Position numbers and translations under genes: made by a program
Part shown: one piece after another, positions 1-10,653 of the stretch
Numbering within the stretch: position 1 is the first letter of the stretch
Layout: each line of letters begins with the position of its first letter
Notes under the pieces: model-generated
What the model saw: the letters and a program-made list of their open reading frames with translations, nothing else
What the model was told of the DNA's origin: nothing
Databases searched by the model: none
Assembly (NCBI GenBank): GCA_002189035.1
Contig: NEEC01000002.1
Coordinates: forward strand, 1-64,000
From: Utricularia gibba
Lineage: Eukaryota; Streptophyta; Magnoliopsida; Lamiales; Lentibulariaceae
Length of the DNA: 64,000 nucleotides
Direction: 5' to 3'

Positions 1-252
1 AAACCCTGAACCCGAAACCCTAAACCCTAAACCCTAAACCCTAAACCCTAAACCCTCAACCCTCAGCCCTCAACCCTCAACCCTCAGCGCTAAACCTCAA
101 CCTTGAACCCTCAACCCTCAACCCTCAACCCTCAGCCCTCAACCCTAAACCATCAGCGCTAAACCCTCAACCTTGAACCCTCAACCCTCAACCTCAGCCC
201 TCAACCCTAAACCATCAGCGCTAAACCTTGAACCTTGAACCCTGAACCCTAA
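1..252. repeat. Telomeric and degenerate telomere-like repeats
   Basis: Perfect AAACCCT units run in tandem from about position 15 to 57. They then give way to variant units such as CCCTCAA, CCCTCAG, CCTTGAA and CATCAGCGCTAAA up to about 252. The C-rich strand read 5' to 3' at the left edge is the orientation expected for a left chromosome terminus. Only about six perfect units are present, so the assembly stops just inside the telomere. A weaker echo of the motif lies at about 464-530. Confidence 0.93.
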
Positions 253-1501
253 ACCATTAAGTCCCGCAAATCCCCCCTATCGAAAGGACCTCCGTGAAAG
301 TCAGTTAATGGAAACGAACTCGAGCATTCTCTGTATTGATCATTATCTTGAAAGCTATGGGCAAAGTGTATTAGAGAATTCATGAGTGTGATAGAATTCT
401 ACACTTTTGGTAAATGAAAGAGAAGACAATTATTCAGATTAAAGATATAAAACATACACATTGAATCATAAACCCGAACCCCTAGATGCTAAACACTTAA
501 TCATAAACTTCAATACCGAACCCTAAACCCCCTTAGCCGTCTCCAACAAATGTGATTTTGCTACTTCCTTGAATGCCGGGATCAGCCACACCTTTGGCAT
601 ACGACATGGGGATATGCAGCACCTAGCTGCATTACTCCATCATCGACGACAGTATACGGGCCGCACGGTTTACCTCGTCAGATCGACATAAACGCTCGCC
701 GCTCTGTTGAATCAACGGCGAGAAGGTACAATGATCCGAACGTGAGTATGGGTGAACGATTCGACGGCTGGCTCCTAGATTGGAAGCGAATGTGGAGGAT
801 GTGTTGAAGAACGGGAGACGCGTAAATACTTAGTCATGCGTGGATCAGGAGGCGGCGGCAACGTTGAGCAATGATGGATATGCGGATCGGAGCCCGGAGG
901 TGATATTTGCTGGGCGATTACGATGGTGCTCGGCGTTGGGAGTGGTTTATAAAATTATGTTTGCTCCCTCTCAAGCTGTATCCCTTCCTCCTTGCACAAC
1001 TTGCTATTTTCAAAGTGTCGAGTAACTCTTCTTTACCCATTGTTTCGTTTTTTATATTCTTGAAACTTTTCCGATCTTATCCATAACGAGGAAAGTGAAA
1101 CCCTCAAACTTCCAACTCAAAAAAAAAAAAAAAGCATTTGAACCGTCCCCAACCCGGTCCTGACCCTGAATTACGTGGCCAATAACTAACAGAGCAACTC
1201 TACTTGAAAATATTTCAGTTTCGAAAAAAAGACAAAATGACAAGCAACTAGCAGCGAAGGAAATGTGTAAAAATGCACAGCCAAAGCAACAACTAGCCCA
1301 AGTATTAATCAAACTCATTCGTCCATTGTGCCAACGCATCCTCATAATATCAGAATGACCTGCCGTAAATGTTGTGCAATACGAACAAACTACTGGTCGC
1401 CCACTTAATGATATGACCATGCATGCTAGCGAGCCCTGTCCAGAATGAAAGAAATGGCCATGAGCTAACAAAAAATAACAGCATCTCAAAGTACAAACAA
1501 T
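253..1501. other. Subtelomeric spacer, no gene seen
   Basis: Single-copy-looking DNA lies between the telomere and the first gene. It holds a second weak patch of CCCTAAA-like units near 464-530 and an A15 tract near 1119. The short open frames at 840-1025 and 1052-1489 show no codon pattern or recognisable motif. The part nearest 1501 is probably the 3' untranslated region of the minus-strand gene that follows. Confidence 0.6.
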
Positions 1502-3849
1502 TCAAGAGGAATCTACTGTTTCATCTACAGTAGACAAATGACTAAAAGCTTGGTACCCCACATGTGCACCATGCAAGGCCTGTATCATCTCGTAAATCAT
1601 ACCTGAACACAGTTTTTGAGTTCCTTTGTCGACTGGGAGTCTGACTTTTAACATGAACAGCCTCGCCAATTCCTTCATGGGTGGCTGATTGAACTCTTTG
1701 TCCATAAGGTTTCTCATCATGTGGAGAAGCAGAACGCGAGTATGATTTTGAATGCGTTAGGAACTGTTTATGAAAGTTGATAGTTCCACCATCCATTGGA
1801 GAAAATGATCTAGATAAAGACCTTGAACGATGAGAAGAATAATGAAAACTCCTTGCTTCATTGGCCCTATCACCATTAAAGATAGATGAAAGCTGGTGAG
1901 ATAATAATAATATGCTAACACAGCTCAACAAAACTACAAAAATACCACACATCAAGAAGATAGGAAACAAAAATCTAAAAAAGGTAAGAAGGTCAGAACA
2001 TCTGATTGCAGAAGTGTGTTACAAGGTGCACTACTCACCAAGGAGCAATCCTTGGGTGTCATGAAAAAGAGAATTCCTCATATCTAATGACTTAAGCACG
2101 ACCTTAACCCGCACCTTTTCAGAATTTCTGGAAAAAACTATATACTTTGATCCACAAATGGTTTAATGCTTTATAGCACTTGTTAACGTACATCACCATC
2201 TGATCACCACACTTCAACCAGTTAACTTCATAGGCTTTGCTTCTTTGAAGAAGAATTCTTTCTTTCGCCAACTATATGCTTTAGATTCTTTCATCGACTG
2301 AATAGCATGCAGCATTAGGAAATCAATTCAGGTATCAATAAAAAGCTCTCTCAGTATCCAATTTAACCATAAGCCATACAAGCCAGACCAAATGAAGCCA
2401 TGATTTCCAGGAGACACTAGAGAGCTTCAGAACTAAAACTATCTAATCTACTTGTTAATACAAGAAAGAGAAAGGAATAATCTCCAAATATGTGAAGATA
2501 TAGAAATTTCAAGGAATTACATGGTTCATTAGAAATAAATGATTAACAGCGAGATGGAAACCAAAGAAGCAGTGAAAAACGACATCCTTTTACCGATAAA
2601 TAGAATATGAAACAAATTAAAACAAGAGATGAAAAACATCATGAAAAAAAGAAAGCTTAGTTTTCATTTGATTATGTACGAACCTTAAGCCATGCTTTGC
2701 AGGAGACAAGGACCTTGAGTTCGCTGCATAGAACAAACCAAAAGAATTGTATAACTACCCATTTTAAATATAACCGAGTTACAAAAAAGATGAGATCAGC
2801 ATGTACGCAAACCATAAACTCAAATAAAACAACTGTCCCTTTATAAAAGAATAAAGTAACGTGCCCCACAGTTCACCAATAAATTCGATAAAAATACTCT
2901 ACTAACAACGACATCTGTACTCAGGTGACCTCCTCCGACGGCTTCCATGAAAGCTACACGTTCAAATCAAAGTAAGACAAAATGAATTGTATTGCATACA
3001 AATAAAGCCGACAACCAAAAATCTATAGACAGAATCAACCTGACATGTGACATTTTGCGCATTTCTTGTGGGGTTTTTCGATTTTCCTCGGCAAAAACAA
3101 TCCTTATTTCACGTCCACCAATAACTGTCCTATCCAAGTGACTTTTTGCATCAGCAGCATCTCCTGGATAACGGAATTTCACAAATCCAAAGCCACGGGG
3201 CTCCCTGATTGTTTGCACGATATTATTATGATGCCATAGGCGGTGCCTTACCTTCTCAAAGATAAGGCATTTACATACCCAGTGTAGTAGTTCTTTGGCA
3301 AATAAACATCTTTCACTGGACCAAATCTCTCAAAAGGAACTCTAAGATCTTCTGGCCTATAAAATATTGAGTTAAATGTGAGCGACTCGATGTGAACTGA
3401 GATGAACTCACAATTATATGCAGGGTGTGTAAATGTGCACATGATGCACGAAGTATCCCTAACAGGAATTGATAATGGCTTGAGAATAAGATCCAAAAAT
3501 ACGAGTCTACAGCAATATAAATAATCCTCGCTTTCACAACACCTTCATGGATAAACTGCACCCCCCCCCCCTCCAATTATCAAGCAAGCGAATTGGGGGG
3601 ATTTCTATATATGTTGTCGGTGTAAACGATAAGCCAATGATCATATTCGAAAAAAAAAAAAAAAAAAACTGATCGCCTCAAATGAACAAAGAATAACGAC
3701 CTAGCGCTCAAAGATATGTTGCGAACTAGAAGACCGGATGGGGCAGGTGACCGCCGGTCGCGTCGGTCATCATCATAACGCTTCGGCCTCACAGGACTAA
3801 CGCTCCGGCTGCGGCCTTGGCCGTGGCCTGTGTTTCCGATCCTTGCCAT
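1502..3849 (-). CDS. SCL28: SC35-like serine/arginine-rich splicing factor, SCL28 type
   Basis: This is a nuclear pre-mRNA splicing factor with one RRM and a short RS-rich tail. Seven exons (3849-3701, 3356-3279, 3204-3040, 2953-2913, 2723-2684, 1866-1603, 1541-1502) join in phase to 777 bases and 258 residues. The N-terminus has an RSRSVSP patch, then the RRM at about residues 40-118 with RNP2 LLVRNI and RNP1 RGFGFVKF. The linker FAEENRKTPQEMR is typical of SCL28. The tail carries scattered RS/SP dipeptides (RSRSLSRSFSP, SYSRSASP) and is less RS-dense than in many SR proteins. The first five exons are certain from similarity; the last small exon, ending SHLSTVDETVDSS, rests only on phase and splice signals. 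A skipped 38-base candidate exon lies in intron 5. The gene faces the hydrolase gene across a 0.5 kb spacer. Confidence 0.88.
2039..2076 (-). other. Candidate cassette (poison) exon in SCL28 intron 5
   Basis: On the minus strand this 38-base stretch is preceded by an AG (...ATATGAG) and followed by a strong GTGAGT donor. It is not used in the phase-consistent SCL28 model. Because 38 is not a multiple of three, including it would shift the downstream frame. This is inference from splice signals only. Confidence 0.35.
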
Positions 3850-4384
3850 AGTGATTGAAATCTAAAGCCTAAGGAATTGGGGGCTTTCTTGAAACCTTTT
3901 GAGTGGTGAGAGAGAGGCACAATTCATCCAGCCTTGGACCAAATTGCTGGGCCATTCACAGAAAACAAAAACGAGGCCAGGCCGGTATTGTTGCGCCTGA
4001 AATTATTTTCTCCTTTCGTTTTGTATGAGGCCCAACAATTCGAAAGAAGTAGGTTCTCTTGCGTTGTCTGTTTTTCTGCCCCTTGTAACTTTCTCGAGCA
4101 GGTTGACATGATTTCCCCTTAACGATCGAATCTTTCGACACGTTTAATGGCTTGTGTTAAACTTAATTGTTTTCTATTCCGTTCTGATTTTCTGGAACTT
4201 TTGTGCTTTACCCTTACACCTCAACCCATGCAAAATGTAAAACACCCAATTTTACCTGCAGATTGCAGCGTGGAAACATTAATTCACATGTTCTATGAAT
4301 ACACATCGCCTCTTATCATCCACGCAAATAGCATCCGCTAGCACTTTCTTGATTTGCGCAGCCGCTACACCCCGTCCACCAAAG
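3850..4384. promoter_or_regulatory. Shared spacer between divergent genes
   Basis: These 535 bases separate the SCL28 start (minus) from the DUF1749 hydrolase start (plus), so both promoters and 5' leaders must lie here. No clear TATA box could be assigned. Short open frames on both strands show no coding character. Confidence 0.5.
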
Positions 4385-6588
4385 ATGTCCAACAGTTCGA
4401 CGGTCCCCGGTGCTGGGGACATTGTAGGAGGAGGCAGCGGCATTATCAACAGAAAGCATCAATTTCGTGGGGTGATGTTCAAGTACGGGCAAAAGCCGAT
4501 TCAGGTTATGTGAAGATTAATCTTGAAAAATACTCGAAGATTGATTATTTTCCCGTTAAGTAGGCGATCCGTTACTTCTTATTCTTGTTCCTCGATCTGA
4601 CTTGTTCATGAAAGGACTCACCTTTGGTACAGGTTGCCTTCAGAACAGGCGATTATAGACGGCAAGTTGTTTTTATTGGCGGCTTGACGGACGGATTCAT
4701 GGCGTCAGAGTACGTTATTCTCCAACGATTGATATACGGTTTAAGGGTTTCACGAAAAAATAGATTTTCTTAATTTTACCAGGTATTTGGAGCCTCTAGC
4801 AATTGCCCTGGACAATGAACAGTGGTCTTTGATTCAATTTCTGCTTTCATCATCATACAGTGGATATGGGACCTCAAGCTTAAAACAAGTAACTTTAGTC
4901 TTTCTACTCCCTTCTCAATTTTGTTAATGATTTAAATGTTGGACTGAGGAGGCGTTGATGGACGTTTATCTTTGTTTTAGGTGTCCGCTTGGGGAAAAAC
5001 GTAAATTTCGCCCTTTGTCATCTTGAAACGCTTGCCTTAAAAACATAGAGACAATAAATCTTAAATCTGAACACCCTCAATCCTTCATAGTCACATAGAA
5101 TGCGATAATAACATGCTTGGGTATTGAATATCTGTTGTGTTTTCAATTTTGCATTTTGTCATGACATATTCGGCTTTTTATTCCTCAATTAGTATGTTTT
5201 TTTGGCTCTCTACAGCCCTCTCGGGTATTTCAGACAATTGAGAATTTGCTCAGCTTTCTGTTGATGATGCGATTTATTTAAATGTTCCATGCTTCCTTAT
5301 ATAGTGATGAGTTTCTTTTTCAAGTGAAGGATGCCTCGGAACTTGATCAGTTAATTAGTTACCTGATCAACAAGGAAGAGTCAGAAGGTGTTGTGCTACT
5401 CGGACACAGTACTGGCTGCCAGGTAACAATAGATATGTCCTTTCATTTACAAGCCATTCAGGTTTCGATGTTCGTCTGGTGAGTGATTGCCAGCTCTTTA
5501 TGTTTGAGCTGATGGAAATATTGTAATTTCTATTGTAGGATATTGTGTATTACATGCGTACCAATGCGGCATGTTCAAGAGCCGTTCGGGCTGCCATATT
5601 GCAGGTGATTTTAGTGCACAGGGACTTGTATTTTACTATAATTCAGCTGAAAGTTACCGTTGTTTCTGTAACTTTTGCTTTATGGGTCAGTTCAGGCACC
5701 ATGCAGTGACCGAGAATCCAGAGCCATTTTCTCAGAAACTGCCGCAATGATTGATTTGGCTACAAGTATGATAAACGAAGATCGGGGATCAGAACTTATG
5801 CCAAGGAAAGCCAATCCAGATTCACCCATCACTGCCTACAGGTTAGACTGAAAAGCATATTAAGATACATTATACCTTCATCTGTTATCAACAGTGAGCC
5901 CCAAGGTTTAAGGATGAACTACTGCATAATCCATCTGTGCTGGCTTCGATGCACGGTCTGTGCTGGCTCCCAAGGTTTAAGAATGAACTACGTACAATGT
6001 GAAATCTACACATTATGTGCAGGTACCATTCTCTCTATGCATACAATGGCGATGATGACCTTTTCAGCTCAGATTTCAGCGACGACCAATTGAGACAAAA
6101 GCTCGGTCACATGTCTAGCATACCAACCTTGGTAATAATTGATTGTCTTTTTGAGAAGGATGTTTTAAGAGTGCTATAGGTATCTACACTTTGAAACAAT
6201 ATTTAGTAGCATGGTTTTCATTTATCCTTTATAGTCTTCCGGGCATGACTGTCGTTTGAGTTTGGCATACTTGCAACTCATTGTTCGTAGGTCATGTTTT
6301 CCATGGCTGATGAATATGTACCCGAATACGTGGACAAGAGGGCTCTGCTTTCCAGGCAAGAAATCTGTGATCATTCCTTCCTGAGTAATCGCAAAAACAG
6401 ACACCACTAAAATTGATGAGTTGTCTGTGATCATGGGCAGACTGTGTAGGGCAATGGGCGGTGCAGAAAAAGTTGAAATTGAGCACGGGAATCATTCACT
6501 CTCCAACAGGACTGAGGAAGCCGTGCAGGCCATCATGGAGTTCATAAAGAGAGACGGACCAAAGGGATGGGATGACCCCTGGAGCTAG
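4385..6588 (+). CDS. DUF1749 (UPF0613) alpha/beta hydrolase
   Basis: Predicted soluble alpha/beta-hydrolase of the DUF1749 family; substrate unknown. Nine exons (4385-4504, 4633-4709, 4783-4888, 5330-5422, 5539-5604, 5696-5841, 6023-6131, 6291-6355, 6441-6588) close in phase to 930 bases, 309 residues. The nucleophile elbow G-H-S-T-G puts the likely catalytic serine at residue 128. The strand before it reads GVVLLG. A C-terminal GNHS supplies the likely catalytic histidine, and MADEYVPEYVDKRALLSR before it may hold the acidic member. Intron 8 (6356-6440) starts with GC in the context AG|GCAAGA, and no GT site gives a valid frame. Intron 6 contains an imperfect direct repeat. The family also occurs in fungi, where function is likewise poorly defined. 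Confidence 0.88.
5899..5991. repeat. Imperfect direct repeat inside hydrolase intron 6
   Basis: The segment CCCAAGGTTTAAGGATGAAC at about 5900 recurs as CCCAAGGTTTAAGAATGAAC at about 5969, a period of about 69 bases. The words 'ctgtgctggct' between them also repeat. It looks like a small local tandem duplication. Confidence 0.7.
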
Positions 6589-7981
6589 AAATTGAGTCCT
6601 CGTTTCTCCTTGTGCGACCTTCCTCGGGTTAGAAAAGTTTCATGGGAAAAGTATCTCTCTCATCGCCCCTCCCAAGTTTTCACCATATGTTCGTGTTCTT
6701 GCTCATTTTATAACGGACGCAGTTCCTTTTCCGGAGTTAGTTAGGTGGATTGAAATGTTTGAACCATTCCCTTACAAATTTCAAATGAATTCAGATCTCT
6801 CGTGAATGAAAAAAAAAAAAGGAACATGTAATCACTGCCAGTTTGGCACCTCGAAATGAGAGCAGAAATGCACCACGATAGTAGCCTCATCATTTTGTGG
6901 CATGGCGCTGTGGAAATCGCTTTATTGTGTGGTTCTAGATTTTAATTCTCTCTTGCGGATAAACAAGCAAAATTGTAGCTAATAAAACTTAATATTATTT
7001 AGTGTGGGAACAGACACTCAGCAGAGACAAAGCAAGGCCACCATGTAGTTTCATTCTGCAACATGATGCCAGCAATTTTTGGCTTCAATACCTACGGCAA
7101 ATTCCAGTATCCGTCTTAGAAGGATTAACAATCACCTGAATAAAAAAATTGTATCAACATCTCCACGCATAAAACCATCAGCTAATGCGTAAACCGACAG
7201 TTTACACAGTTGGCTCAGGCAACGAATTAAATCCATGCGCTGACATGGCAGCGAGCGTTGACGTCCCCATGCTAATCATCCTTTTTGTCACTTCTTGCTG
7301 GCTGAGTTTTCTTTTTGTCACTTATGTTCTTTGCTTTCGCATGCGCAAAGGTGCAGTCTCTGCTTCAAGTGTAATGACTTTGTTGGCAGCCAAAGAAAAA
7401 ACCCATATAGTAACAATGCCAATAATCGTTGATATAGTGTACCTTGGTTTTCTTTTCTTGCGGAATTCAAGAACAAACTCCAACTTTCCAACCTTGGAAA
7501 ATCAAATCAAATAACTTTCGTCCCGAAACTTTGGTATAATTGCTGGGAAAATTTAAAACAACAAATTACAAAAGAGGAGAACGGAAGTTGTATTGTATAA
7601 AGAGTCTCCCCGAACCTAGAGGAGAGGCACCGGCGGCGTCAAAAATGCAGTTGATGCTCCCCTCCCCTCGTCAAAACCTACTGAAACCAATTATTGAAAA
7701 ATATAATACGATAGCATAGAATAGAGTTAGTTGTGTTCTTAGCGGCACAATAATTGGAAGAGAAGTAGAAGGTCTTTTGACTGTCAAGGCAAACCAGTTA
7801 GGCCTGGGCAGTCCCCCACACCACTGGAGATGAAAACGCTACCATGATTATCAAATATCAAGGGTCCTAGAATCACCGCTTTGTTTAATTGGGTGGGGCG
7901 GCATATCCAATTTCTTGACCTCCCTATATAAACCCACCCACATACCACTTTTTCCGCTGTAATCGCCACGCCACTTACTTG
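6589..7981. other. Intergenic spacer
   Basis: This stretch holds the 3' flank of the hydrolase gene and the promoter of the CASP-like gene. The 109-codon open frame at 7185-7514 has hydrophobic but unrecognisable content and no supporting splice or family evidence, so I do not call it a gene. Confidence 0.55.
7925..7932 (+). promoter_or_regulatory. TATA box of the CASP-like gene
   Basis: TATATAAA lies 50 bases upstream of the ATG at 7982, in the context CCCTATATAAACCC. Position and sequence fit a plant core promoter with a short leader. Confidence 0.6.
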
Positions 7982-8700
7982 ATGGAGTCTTCGAGTACTG
8001 CAGGAGCAGAGATGGAGAGAGCGGCTGCTAGGGACAGGGAAAAGCTGCAGCTTCTGGGGGGAGGGAGAGACAGAACAGGAGAAGCGGAAGCAGTGTGTTT
8101 TGTGATCTGTTGCTGAGAGTTATCGCCCTCCTGCTTTCCTTAGGTGCCTTAGTGGTCATTGCCTCAGACCAGGAGACCGAGACTGTCTTCCTCACTCTCG
8201 CTCCCGGGCTGCCTGGATTCACCACCAGAATCACAGTTTATTTCCACGACTTCCCCTCCCTCATGTAACATCTCTCATCAATTATTCTTCAGTCCTGATT
8301 AGAAAACTTCTCAACGTATATTTATTCATAAATTAATCATATGTTTGGTTGGATTTGAAGCTTCTTCATGGTGGCCAACGGTATAGGCGTCCTGTATTCC
8401 ATTTTCTCGTTGGTGATGTCACTCATAAACAGGGGCGGAATGAAGGGTCTGACATTGTTGACGGTCATTCTCGATGCCACCGTGGTGGCCATCCTTTTCA
8501 CCAGCCTAGGAGCCACATTTGACGTCGGAATTATCGCTTACAACGGCCTTCCCCGTGCCCAATGGGAGAAGGTTTGCTACGTCTTTGAGGATTTCTGCAA
8601 CCAGGCCGCCGCCGCACTAGCTGTCTCCGGGGCCGCCTCTTTGATATTCTTTCTCCTCGTAGTCATCGGAGCTACTAATCTGTACCGTAAAATTGTCTAG
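7982..8700 (+). pseudogene. CASP-like four-helix membrane protein, frame-broken
   Basis: CASP-like proteins (DUF588/MARVEL-related) span the plasma membrane four times and relate to Casparian-strip scaffolds. Two exons are seen: 7982-8264 and 8361-8700. The ATG frame (MESSSTAGAEMERAAARDRE) runs into a stop after about 45 codons. The family sequence begins one frame over with CDLLLRVIALLLSLGALVVIAS (helix 1). It continues through the loop VFLTLAPGLPGF, helix 2 (FFMVANGIGVLYSIFSLVMS), helix 3 (LDATVVAILFTSLGA) and helix 4 (AASLIFFLLVVIGATNLY). The exons total 623 bases, one short of a full frame. One additional G in the G6 run at 8056-8061 would reconcile both parts. No in-frame ATG exists for the second part alone because a TAG precedes it. 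It is either a recent pseudogene or a homopolymer error. Confidence 0.75.
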
Positions 8701-10653
8701 ACTTCCCACATTATTATTTATAGCAGGCATGCATCATCCTCGTTCTAGTCAAAACCCAACGCAAACTCAAAATCAATAATATTGGTAGCATGTGTATACA
8801 TTGCGATTTGTAGGAAGGGTTCTTTATTGAGATTTTGCTGTGTGTCTCAAGAAATTGAAATCGGCTAGAGAAATATGAAACACAAACTGAACATGGAAAA
8901 CTCAAAACTACGACTCGTAAATAAAAAGACGCCCCTGTAAATATTAAACACGTCGGCTCTTCACCATCTGGGGGGGGTACTGTGTGTGCAAGGATGGCTG
9001 CTCCACATCCGTTTCCTGTGCAAATTGTATTAGTTCCATTTACTATATATTCTATAGTAAATGTCGTTGGCTTCCTCTATGGTGATGAAGGCAGGGAAGG
9101 GGCGTCGGAGCACGTCGTTTGCCTTGTTTTTGTAGTTCGTAGCCGTTGATTGAAGTTTCTTTCTCATTTTCCGCCCACCAACTGGAAGCAGATATTGGTT
9201 TTCGAGGTTTCCCTTTGGGTCCATCTAAAAATTAATGGGCTTTCATGCTGGCAAACAACAGAAGGTAAAAAAGGTGCGCAGAGACACAGATGAACTGGTT
9301 TATTGGGCCGTTAGGCGTAAGATACGCTGTAGACTGCATTAAAATTGATATAAGGAGCATTGATAGGAGAAAGGATACATTAATATGAATTCTGACCTAT
9401 TTATTTCACTTGTCACTTAAATGTTCACTGTTTTGGTAATGCTACATTCATGGTCTGAAAGTAGTGAAATGTATACTAAAACCAAGAAGAGATATTTTAA
9501 CAGTTTCGTGGATATCTCATCTTATATGCCTGAGCCTGACACATGACCCAGACGTAGCAGCTGGTGAAGAAATCCGAGGAAAAAGCAAGAACACGTGGGG
9601 TGAAGGCAGTGCCCATGCGGATTTCACGTGGGCGGAAAACGACCTTGCTCCAATCATGGACCCCGCACCAAATAAAGAAAACCAAAACCCCATCCAAGGC
9701 CGACCACACTCTCGGAATCCTCATTCGTTCCAATCAGAATTTTAAAAATATATTGAATCCATTTTAATTAATTTTTTTGTATGTTAAATTAAATCGAATT
9801 CAATAATATTTAATTATAGTTTCAAATTGTGTGTTAAAAAATAAAATCTATTATTTCAATAAATTAATCCTATTTTTAATTTAAATGTAAACTTACTTTG
9901 AATTAAAGTTGACTTTAATGAAAATCATAATTTTAAGACACGTGAAACCAAGTATCAAACGTGGATATATTCTTAACAAGTAAATGTAGAAATGAAATCT
10001 CTTATGGTGTGTAAACTTGAAATTGAATCTAAATTCAACTCAAATCAACATCGCTTTTATTTGTATATTTGTAGTAGTCGATTTGAGGAATGCTTTAGAA
10101 TGGTCTACAACAGGATGTCTTCTATAAACGAATGAATTGAGGGTTTTTATTTTTTTTATCACTTACCAAAGACACATGAATGTTAGCATTCAAAGGCTGA
10201 CTAGTAACACTTGGAATTAACAAACACTTGTTGGAGAATGCCTTTCCACACCCCGCATTCAAGGTTTTCACCACACCGAGTTGCCACGAATCAGTTAAGC
10301 ACTTCTAAGGAAATAAACATCTTTGCACTTGAATTCTGTAGCTGACTCCTTTTTTTATTTGTAAAATCCTTTCAACTCAACCAACCCTCGTCCCAGGTTA
10401 AGAATCTCGTGACGCCTTCCTTGATCACTTAGCAGGCTCAGTCAAGTTTGATCAAGTTAAGCGGTGGTAATAACATGGGTATACGATTGACTGAAAATGG
10501 AAGTGAGAACGGGATAGCCTTTTGTGTGCCCCAACGGCAGTTTCAATGTACTGGGATTGTGTTTTTACCTCACGCGACAGATCTTTCTCTCTCCTCCTCC
10601 TACTCTCCCTCCTATTTGGTCCCTAGTGGTATGTAATTTAGAATTAGCAACGG
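8701..10653. other. Long intergenic region upstream of phytochrome B
   Basis: About 2 kb without a supported gene. The minus-strand open frame 9030-9224 (64 codons, MDPKGNLENQYLLPVGG start) has a balanced composition but matches nothing I know. The section 9740-10100 is very AT-rich. The part nearest 10653 contains CT-rich stretches typical of a plant 5' leader and presumably carries the phytochrome promoter; no TATA box is obvious. Confidence 0.5.
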
